From Archaeoglobaceae archaeon (GTDB taxonomy: Archaea > Halobacteriota > Archaeoglobi > Archaeoglobales > Archaeoglobaceae): DNA of 5,054 nucleotides. Shown in pieces: positions 1 through 4,410 of the stretch; position 1 is the stretch's first letter; every line of letters starts with the position of its first letter. A model generated the notes under the pieces. That model saw nothing but the letters and a program-made list of their open reading frames with translations. It was not told the origin of the DNA and made no database searches. The translations under genes and the position numbers were made by a program. The stretch is from contig JANXDV010000074.1 of NCBI GenBank assembly GCA_025058955.1, positions 1 through 5,054 on the forward strand. The letters are read 5' to 3'.

Positions 1-703
1 CATCTGTTGAGACTGCAAAAGATTTGAAGCCTGAAGCACAAGGTGGATGGCTGTAGCCTTCAAAAATCGCAGTCGCAACTCCCATGAACGGAACTATTCT
101 GTGAACTCTTCCAGCAAGCATTTCAGAAATCCAGAATCTTACGAGCTTTCTTATCCCTTTATTATATTTTTCAACCCATCTCTCAAATTCCTTTACTGTG
201 TAATGACTCCAAATTGCATCGATTTGCCAATGAACGTGTGTGAAAGCTTTCAGCGATAGTATGTGCATCACATCCTCGTAGATCTCAGTTTCAAGGCTTG
301 CGGTCATTCTCGCAATCAGCTCTCCGTTAAATCTTATTTTTTTCACATTTTCTAAAATCTTCTCGTAATTTCCCCTGTAAAACTCATGAACGCTTTTTCT
401 TCCATCAAAGGAGACCAAGATGGTTGAAAATTTATTCAAATATTCATCTTCGATTTTATCGAGCAAAATACCATTTGTTTGCAGAATAAATCGCTCAGCT
501 TTGATTTTATTCATTATTTCCTTCATCTTATCAATTTCAAGCAATGGCTCACCGCCATAGAATGCAATGGATGATTTGCCAACAAATCTTCTTAGATCCT
601 CTATCTCATACCTTATTTTTTCTGGCATCATTCCCTCTTCAAAGCCACCGCAATATCTGCAATTTGAATTGCACTTTGGTGTAAGGATGACGATGTAAAG
701 CAT
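1..703 (-). CDS. Radical SAM protein, possibly peptide-modifying (C-terminus cut by the window edge)
   Basis: I translated this open frame by hand on the minus strand. It runs from ATG at 703 to the left edge without a stop, giving 234 codons. It opens with MLYIVILTPKCNSNCRYCGG, so the CxxxCxxC motif that binds the SAM-reactive 4Fe-4S cluster is C11, C15, C18. The SAM-binding GGEP motif is at 50-53 (FYGGEPLL). Near the cut end, PPCAS places a cysteine at 222, in the position where SPASM or twitch-type radical SAM enzymes begin their auxiliary-cluster cysteines. The N-terminus is minimal, with the first cysteine ten residues in, and no in-frame upstream extension is needed. The overall look recalls a family of archaeal putative peptide-modifying enzymes typified by an A. 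fulgidus protein, but that assignment is from memory and the substrate is unknown. No obvious precursor peptide lies next to it. The radical SAM fold is near certain; the specific function is not. Confidence 0.9.
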   Translation of the reverse strand, partial: MLYIVILTPKCNSNCRYCGGFEEGMMPEKIRYEIEDLRRFVGKSSIAFYGGEPLLEIDKMKEIMNKIKAERFILQTNGILLDKIEDEYLNKFSTILVSFDGRKSVHEFYRGNYEKILENVKKIRFNGELIARMTASLETEIYEDVMHILSLKAFTHVHWQIDAIWSHYTVKEFERWVEKYNKGIRKLVRFWISEMLAGRVHRIVPFMGVATAIFEGYSHPPCASGFKSFAVSTD

Positions 704-712
704 CTCGAAAAA

Positions 713-720
713 GTAATATG
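713..720 (+). promoter_or_regulatory. Possible TATA box of the tRNA-Leu gene
   Basis: GTAATATG, preceded by an A run (708-712) that could act as a BRE, lies about 27 nt upstream of the mature tRNA 5' end at 744. This is the usual spacing for archaeal stable-RNA promoters. It falls within the region transcribed or bound for the divergent radical SAM gene, so the two core promoters would overlap. The match to the TTTAWATA consensus is weak. Confidence 0.3.
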
Positions 721-727
721 TAGCATT

Positions 728-736
728 GCTTAAAAG
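728..736 (-). promoter_or_regulatory. Probable TATA box of the radical SAM gene
   Basis: Read on the minus strand this is CTTTTAAGC, centred about 29 nt before the ATG at 703. Archaeal TATA boxes usually lie about 26 nt before the transcript start, so the mRNA would have almost no leader. That fits the absence of a Shine-Dalgarno sequence before the ATG. The box sits inside a 10-bp palindrome, AAAAGCTTTT (732-741). It is a pattern match only. Confidence 0.4.
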
Positions 737-1041
737 CTTTTGAGCGGGGGTTGCCGAGCGGACAAAGGCGTAGGATTCAGGGTCCTATCCCGTAGGGGTT
801 CGGGGGTTCGAATCCCTCCCCCCGCATTCGAAACGAGAATAAAAGCAGGCTGAACTTGGTTTTTAACGCTTTTAACGAGATTATCGATGAATTTTGAGGT
901 ATTAGAGACATTTTTCTTGAGATAGTCGTAGACTTCTTTAGAGACCGTTATGTGTAATCTTGGTTTTAAGCGGTTTGTTTGGCTTTCTGGGCTTTTCTCT
1001 GCCTTTTTCTTCTGTCCAGACAAATGGGTTTTTGTGCTCAT
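730..1041 (-). CDS. Small ribbon-helix-helix (CopG/MetJ-like) DNA-binding protein with an antisense-tRNA tail
   Basis: The frame encodes 103 residues from ATG at 1041. Residues 1-27 are basic and polar, probably disordered. Residues 28-60 have the ribbon-helix-helix pattern: a short strand RLHITVS (28-34), helix KEVYDYLKKN (35-44), a turn around VSN, and helix TSKFIDNLVKSVKN (48-61). Such proteins bind DNA as dimers and usually repress nearby or plasmid and virus genes. From residue 72 the frame reads through the tRNA-Leu gene on the opposite strand, giving the tail GGGIRTPEPLRDRTLNP. That string is familiar from tRNA-antisense ORFs in many genomes and is not a domain. No stop occurs between the RHH core and the tRNA, so the true protein either carries this tail or the gene lost its own 3' end. 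A TATA box lies about 25 nt before the ATG, so the mRNA is probably leaderless. The RHH core looks real; the tail is questionable. Confidence 0.65.
   Translation of the reverse strand: MSTKTHLSGQKKKAEKSPESQTNRLKPRLHITVSKEVYDYLKKNVSNTSKFIDNLVKSVKNQVQPAFILVSNAGGGIRTPEPLRDRTLNPTPLSARQPPLKSF
744..826 (+). tRNA. tRNA-Leu, anticodon CAG (reads CUG)
   Basis: A complete type II cloverleaf can be folded by eye. Acceptor stem 744-750 (GCGGGGG) pairs with 819-825 (CCCCCGC). The D stem is GCC 753-755 with GGC 767-769, and the D loop contains GCGG. Anticodon stem 771-775 (TAGGA) pairs with 783-787 (TCCTA) around loop TTCAGGG 776-782, which gives anticodon CAG at 778-780. A long variable arm (788-801, CCC/GGGG stem) marks a leucine or serine tRNA. 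The T arm is GGGGG, loop TTCGAAT (807-813), CCCTC, with one G-T pair. The discriminator base is A826, as expected for leucine. There is no intron, and CCA is not encoded. The very GC-rich stems fit a hyperthermophile. The minus-strand RHH frame crosses the whole gene. Confidence 0.97.
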
Positions 1042-1060
1042 AGTTTTTTGTTGTCTTCAA

Positions 1061-1071
1061 AGTATATAAAG
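1061..1071 (-). promoter_or_regulatory. TATA box of the RHH gene
   Basis: On the minus strand this reads CTTTATATACT, a strong archaeal TATA match. It is centred about 25 nt before the ATG at 1041, so transcription should begin at or next to the start codon. No Shine-Dalgarno sequence lies between it and the ATG, which agrees with a leaderless transcript. It supports the reality of the RHH gene and of this start. Confidence 0.6.
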
Positions 1072-1113
1072 AGATGGGACTGAACAATTGTAATGAATTT
1101 TCTATGCGTTAAG

Positions 1114-1122
1114 GTTATAAAG
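1114..1122 (+). promoter_or_regulatory. TATA box of the small membrane-protein gene
   Basis: GTTATAAAG is centred about 25 nt before the ATG at 1143, giving a leaderless or near-leaderless transcript. Just downstream lies a 10-bp perfect palindrome, GTTTTAAAAC (1122-1131), between the TATA box and the start codon, where a repressor would block initiation. The promoter diverges from that of the RHH gene, with about 45 bp between the two boxes. It is a pattern match without experimental support. Confidence 0.5.
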
Positions 1123-1142
1123 TTTTAAAACAAAGAAAGATT

Positions 1143-1560
1143 ATGAAAGAATTGTTTAGAGAACTTGAAGACTGGATTATTGGACTTTTTCTTATCTGCT
1201 TAGCTTTTTGGAACTATCTTGGACTGAGTCCCTTTTCAACTCATAACTGTGATCATTGGTGTAGTTATAGCGATGGGATTCTTGAAATTGAATAAGACTT
1301 TGGAAAGTGCTCTGCTCGGCTTGCCTTTTGGAGCTTTAGGTGTCATAATTGGTGGAATATTAGGAACTTTGCTTGGAAACGCTTTGGAATATGAAAGTGA
1401 AAAGGCTAATAATTATATTATCAAGGAGGTCAATGCAGAATATGGGCAAAAAAGAAAATTAAAAAGGGAAGAAAAGGGACTACGACCTGAATACGAATCA
1501 ATATTTAAGGAGACTGTAAAGGAGTTTAAAGAGGTTTTAGAAGAATTGTCAAAAATTTAA
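1143..1560 (+). pseudogene. Small membrane protein, reading frame broken by an apparent +1 shift near 1230
   Basis: Two overlapping frames look like one gene. Frame A starts at ATG 1143 (MKELFRELEDWIIGLFLICL) and ends at TAA 1293-1295, 50 codons; past residue 30 it turns polar and odd (HNCDHWCSYSDG). Frame B has an upstream stop at 1225-1227 and continues to 1560. Its first possible start, GTG at 1249, lacks a Shine-Dalgarno site and falls inside a hydrophobic helix. A +1 shift at CCCTTTT (1230-1236) joins them into 138 residues with three apparent transmembrane segments: about 12-29, 33-49 and 57-80. The third is glycine-rich (GALGVIIGGILGTLLG). A charged, lysine- and glutamate-rich, probably helical tail follows on one side of the membrane. 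The cause could be a mutation, a sequencing error or programmed frameshifting at CCC-T. Otherwise these are two overlapping small genes. I do not recognise the family. Confidence 0.55.
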
Positions 1561-1572
1561 AAAGTTTTCTCG

Positions 1573-1618
1573 AATAAGTGAAATGCTCTCCATTGCTCAA
1601 GTTTTGGATACACTTATT
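1573..1618. repeat. 8-bp inverted repeat in the hxlB upstream region
   Basis: AATAAGTG (1573-1580) and CACTTATT (1611-1618) are perfect inverted copies separated by 30 bp. The right arm overlaps the proposed hxlB TATA box, so a dimeric regulator bound here could control the operon. An 8-bp match in a short AT-rich spacer could also arise by chance. Confidence 0.35.
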
Positions 1619-1620
1619 AA
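1609..1620 (+). promoter_or_regulatory. Probable TATA box of the hxlB operon
   Basis: TACACTTATTAA ends about 20 nt before the ATG at 1641; its core CTTATTAA is centred about 25 nt before it. That spacing predicts a leaderless mRNA beginning at the chosen hxlB start, and no Shine-Dalgarno sequence precedes that ATG. A second AT-rich block (TTTAAAAAG, 1556-1564) lies further upstream and could be an alternative promoter with a leader of about 50 nt. Confidence 0.4.
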
Positions 1621-1640
1621 GCCCTTCGAAAACGAGTTTC

Positions 1641-2186
1641 ATGCAGAGGTTCATTGACATACTCATCGAGAACATTCGCAATCTGAATTTTGAGCGATCA
1701 AGAATAGATGAGATGATCGAATCTCTTGATAAAGCTGAAGGGATCTTTCTTGTTGGCATTGGAAGAAGTGGTTTTGTTGGAAGAGCTTTTGCAATGAGAT
1801 TGATGCACCTTGGTTATAAAGCATTTGTAATTGGCGAAACTATAACTCCAAGAATTGGAAAAAAAGATTTGCTTATAGCGATATCCGGAAGTGGAGAAAC
1901 TGGATACGTTGTAGCAATTGCTAAGAAGGCAAAGGAGTTGGGTGCAAAAGTCATCGCAATTACCGCTTCGCAAAATTCAACTCTTGCAAAGATTTCAGAT
2001 CTTCTTATACTTTTAAAAAGCAAATTCGGAAAAGAAATCGCTAATATCGCTCCTTTAGGAACTATTTTTGAACTTACCGCAATGATTTTCTTCGACTCGA
2101 TAATTGCGGAAATTATGGAAAGAAAGAAATTGAAAGAAGAAGATCTGGCGAAGAGACATTCAATTGAGAATGAGGTGATGCTATGA
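1641..2186 (+). CDS. hxlB: 6-phospho-3-hexuloisomerase (PHI, SIS domain)
   Basis: This 181-residue cytosolic sugar isomerase interconverts D-arabino-hex-3-ulose 6-phosphate and fructose 6-phosphate (EC 5.3.1.27). In archaea lacking an oxidative pentose phosphate pathway it works with hexulose-6-phosphate synthase to supply ribulose 5-phosphate; in methylotrophs the pair fixes formaldehyde. The SIS fold is clear: phosphosugar-binding loop GIGRSGFVGRAFAMRLMHLG (39-58), GETITP (65-70) and ISGSGET (81-87). The GTIFE segment (140-144) carries the conserved glutamate region, and the protein ends in the typical KRH (171-173) tail. Length and sequence match M. jannaschii MJ1247 (about 180 residues) as I recall it. 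I start at ATG 1641. The longer frame from GTG 1578 would add 21 residues (MKCSPLLKFWIHLLSPSKTS) absent from the family, and a TATA box sits 25 nt before 1641. It is first in a three-gene operon; its stop overlaps the next start (ATGA). Confidence 0.94.
   Translation: MQRFIDILIENIRNLNFERSRIDEMIESLDKAEGIFLVGIGRSGFVGRAFAMRLMHLGYKAFVIGETITPRIGKKDLLIAISGSGETGYVVAIAKKAKELGAKVIAITASQNSTLAKISDLLILLKSKFGKEIANIAPLGTIFELTAMIFFDSIIAEIMERKKLKEEDLAKRHSIENEVML
2172..2179 (+). promoter_or_regulatory. Ribosome binding site of the M42 peptidase gene
   Basis: GAGGTGAT is an eight-base complement to the conserved archaeal 16S rRNA 3' end (ATCACCTCC). It lies 3 nt before the ATG at 2183, inside the last codons of hxlB. 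It fixes that start and indicates coupled translation across the ATGA overlap. Confidence 0.8.
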
Positions 2187-3229
2187 TCGAGCTGATAAAA
2201 AAACTCAGCAATGCTCATGGAATAAGCGGTTTTGAGGAGGAGCTGAGAGAGATCATTAGAGGAGAAGTGGAAAGCTTTGCGGATCAGATTAGAGTGGACT
2301 CAATGGGTAATCTTATTGCTACAAGGAATGGAAGTGAGTTGGAAATTATGCTCTCCGCCCACATGGATGAGATCGGTTTCATAGTGAAGCAGATCGACGA
2401 TAAAGGTTTTATAAGGATTGCTCCAATAGGTGGCTGGTTTTCACAGATAGCTCTGGCTCAGAGAGTTGTTTTATATGGAAAGCAGAAGGTTTATGGAGTT
2501 ATTGGCTGTAAGCCTCCACATTTAATGAAAGACGAGGAAAGGAAAAAGGCTATCGAGATCAGCGACATGTTCGTTGATGTAGGAGCGAAGAGCAAGCAAG
2601 ATGTTTTCAATCTCGGGATAAACATTGGAACTCCAGTCGCTCTCGATAGAGAAGTTGTAATGCTCGCAAATAACAGGATTACCGGAAAGGCTTTTGATAA
2701 TCGCGTCGGTGTTGCGGTTGCAATCGAAGCCTTTAAAAGGAGTAAGAGTAGGGAAACAATACATCTCGTAGCAACAGTTCAAGAAGAAGTTGGTTTGAAA
2801 GGAGCTAAGACTTCTGCTTTTTCGATAGAACCAGATGTTGCAATTGCAGTCGATTCATGCGTTTCTGTAGACTTTCCAGGAAGTGAAAGCGCTCATATGG
2901 ATATCGCTCTTGGCAAGGGAGCGGTTATCACGATAGTCGATGCTTCGGGTAGGGGATTGATAGTTTCACAGACCGTTTTGAGATGGCTTAAAGAGACTGC
3001 GGAGAAGTTCAAGATCCCCTATCAGCTTGAGGTTGCTGAGGGTGGTACAACAGATGCAACAGCGATAAATCTGACAAAAGCTGGAATTCCTGCTGGAGTT
3101 GTGAGCGTTCCAGCGAGATATATCCATAGTCCAGTCGAAGTTGTTGATCTAAGCGATGTGGAGAGTGCGGTGGAGTTGATTGCAAGAGCGAGTGAAAATG
3201 CAAGAGAGTATTTTGAGGTGAAAAAATGA
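2183..3229 (+). CDS. M42 family metallo-aminopeptidase (TET-like)
   Basis: This 348-residue protein is a cytosolic di-metal aminopeptidase of MEROPS family M42. Archaeal members form dodecameric tetrahedral (TET) particles that remove N-terminal residues from peptides left by larger proteases. All expected active-site residues are present: metal ligand H60 in AHMDE, with D62; bridging D172 in KAFDNRVG; catalytic E201 and ligand E202 in VQEEVGLKG; D224 in AVDSC; and H315 in RYIHSPVEV. The stretch between about 65 and 160 corresponds to the inserted PDZ-like or dimerisation domain of the family. Older annotations call such proteins endoglucanase or CelM, which the metallopeptidase residues do not support. 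The start overlaps the hxlB stop (ATGA) and has a strong Shine-Dalgarno site; the stop overlaps the next start the same way. Substrate preference (acidic, neutral or basic residues) cannot be read from the sequence. Confidence 0.94.
   Translation: MIELIKKLSNAHGISGFEEELREIIRGEVESFADQIRVDSMGNLIATRNGSELEIMLSAHMDEIGFIVKQIDDKGFIRIAPIGGWFSQIALAQRVVLYGKQKVYGVIGCKPPHLMKDEERKKAIEISDMFVDVGAKSKQDVFNLGINIGTPVALDREVVMLANNRITGKAFDNRVGVAVAIEAFKRSKSRETIHLVATVQEEVGLKGAKTSAFSIEPDVAIAVDSCVSVDFPGSESAHMDIALGKGAVITIVDASGRGLIVSQTVLRWLKETAEKFKIPYQLEVAEGGTTDATAINLTKAGIPAGVVSVPARYIHSPVEVVDLSDVESAVELIARASENAREYFEVKK
3215..3221 (+). promoter_or_regulatory. Ribosome binding site of the inositol-phosphate synthase gene
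   Basis: GAGGTGA lies 4 nt before the ATG at 3226, within the last codons of the M42 gene. It matches the archaeal anti-Shine-Dalgarno sequence over seven bases and repeats the arrangement seen at the hxlB/M42 junction. Confidence 0.8.
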
Positions 3230-4410
3230 AACTCTGGCTTATTGGGGCATACGGCATTGTTTCAACAACCGCAATGGCGGGTGCAAAAGCAATTGAGAAG
3301 GGGTTAGCTGATAAAACAGGTCTTGTAACAGCTTTACCTTTCTTCAAACCGCTTGAAGAGATCGTTCCATTTGAATTCGATTTCGGTGGTCATGAAATCA
3401 GATTGCTCTCAAATGCATTTGTCGCTTTGAAAGAACATTGGGAGAAGAACAGACATGTGGATCTTGAGCTCATTGAGGCAGTGAAGGAAGAACTTTCAAG
3501 CATCGTGGCAAAAAAGGGAACCGCTTTAAATTGTGGTAGTGGAATTGAAGGACTTGGAAAACTCGAAACTCTTGAGAAAGAGGGGCTTAGTTTGAAAGAG
3601 ATCGTTGCTCGGATTTCAAAGGATATGAAAGAATTTGCAAATGATGAAACTGTAGTTGTGAACGTTGCATCTACTGAGCCGATTCCAAAGATTAACGAGA
3701 GATATCATTACACCATAGAGGGCTTTGAAGAAATGATCGAAGAAGATAAAAAGGATTTTGCTACCGCAAGCATGCTCTACGCTTATTCCGCCATTAAACT
3801 AAGACTACCATATGCAAACTTCACTCCAAGTATAGGCTCTTCTATTCCCGCATTGAAAAAACTTGCTGAAGAGAAAAATGTGCCCCATGCGGGAAACGAT
3901 GGTAAAACTGGGGAAACCCTTGTAAAAACAACATTAGCGCCGATGTTTGCCTATAGAAATTTAGTTGTAGAGGGATGGATGAGCTACAACATCCTCGGCG
4001 ACTATGATGGAAAAGTTCTATCCGCTAAGGAGAACAAGGAGAGCAAGATCGTGAGCAAGGATAAGGTTCTCGAAAAGGCATTAGGGTATGCTCCCTATAG
4101 CATAACGGAAATTGATTTCTTTCCAAGTCTTGTTGACAACAAGACCGCTTTTGATTTTGTCCACTTCAAGGGTTTCTTAGGAAAATTGATGAAGTTTTAC
4201 TTCATCTGGGATGCGATCGACGCGATAGTTGCGAGTCCTTTAGTCTTGGATCTTGCAAGGCTTTTGCTTTTTGCAAAGAAGAATGAAATTGGTGGAGTAG
4301 TGAAGGAGCTTGCTTTCTTTTTCAAGAATCCAATGGATTGCGATGTCGTTAATACACACGAACAGTTTGAAATTCTCAAAAAATGGTTCAATCAACTTGC
4401 AAGAGCGTAA
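3226..4410 (+). CDS. myo-Inositol-1-phosphate synthase (archaeal type)
   Basis: This 394-residue enzyme converts glucose 6-phosphate to L-myo-inositol 1-phosphate using bound NAD+ (EC 5.5.1.4). In archaea the product feeds inositol phospholipids and, in hyperthermophiles, the compatible solute di-myo-inositol phosphate. The N-terminal Rossmann loop is GAYGIVSTT (7-15). The catalytic region includes HAGNDGKTGETLVKTTLAP (221-239, with D225), SYNILGDYDGKVLS (253-266, with N255 and D261), K274 and K278 in KESKIVSKDK, VDNKTAFDF (303-311, with K306), WDAIDAI (328-334, with D332) and FFFKNPMD (364-371, with K367). These numbers coincide with the residues I recall for the crystallised A. fulgidus enzyme, so the start is secure and no residue is lost. 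It is last in the hxlB operon, starts in an ATGA overlap, and overlaps the 3' end of lonB by 19 bp. Activity in solute synthesis would be expected to rise with heat or salt, but no control element is visible. Confidence 0.97.
   Translation: MKLWLIGAYGIVSTTAMAGAKAIEKGLADKTGLVTALPFFKPLEEIVPFEFDFGGHEIRLLSNAFVALKEHWEKNRHVDLELIEAVKEELSSIVAKKGTALNCGSGIEGLGKLETLEKEGLSLKEIVARISKDMKEFANDETVVVNVASTEPIPKINERYHYTIEGFEEMIEEDKKDFATASMLYAYSAIKLRLPYANFTPSIGSSIPALKKLAEEKNVPHAGNDGKTGETLVKTTLAPMFAYRNLVVEGWMSYNILGDYDGKVLSAKENKESKIVSKDKVLEKALGYAPYSITEIDFFPSLVDNKTAFDFVHFKGFLGKLMKFYFIWDAIDAIVASPLVLDLARLLLFAKKNEIGGVVKELAFFFKNPMDCDVVNTHEQFEILKKWFNQLARA

Noticed and set aside
47..259. Plus-strand ORF of 70 codons
   Set aside because: It lies entirely within the radical SAM coding frame on the other strand and shows no domain pattern.
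801..826. tRNA 3' end as attL with a matching attR in this window
   Set aside because: I found no second copy of the T-arm/acceptor sequence elsewhere in the window, so no element boundary can be drawn.
1578..1640. Upstream extension of hxlB from GTG 1578
   Set aside because: The extra 21 residues are not part of the PHI family, the ATG at 1641 gives the family length, and the extension would cover the likely TATA box.
1583..1657. 24-codon ORF beginning MLSIAQVLDTLIKPF between the membrane-protein gene and hxlB
   Set aside because: It looks protein-like but is very short, has no ribosome site and overlaps the hxlB start; it could be chance or a decayed fragment.
1526..2218. Three minus-strand ORFs opposite hxlB and its upstream region
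   Set aside because: They are shadows of a well-supported conserved gene, with low-complexity Ser/Phe-rich translations.
2183..3229. Endoglucanase (CelM) as the product of the M42 gene
   Set aside because: All M42 metallopeptidase ligands and the catalytic glutamate are present; the cellulase name is a legacy label.
2522..3347. Minus-strand ORFs opposite the M42 gene and the start of the synthase gene
   Set aside because: They are antisense to conserved catalytic coding sequence and show no motif of their own.
4197..4391. Minus-strand ORF opposite the synthase 3' end
   Set aside because: It is antisense to the conserved C-terminal catalytic region and shows no independent signal.
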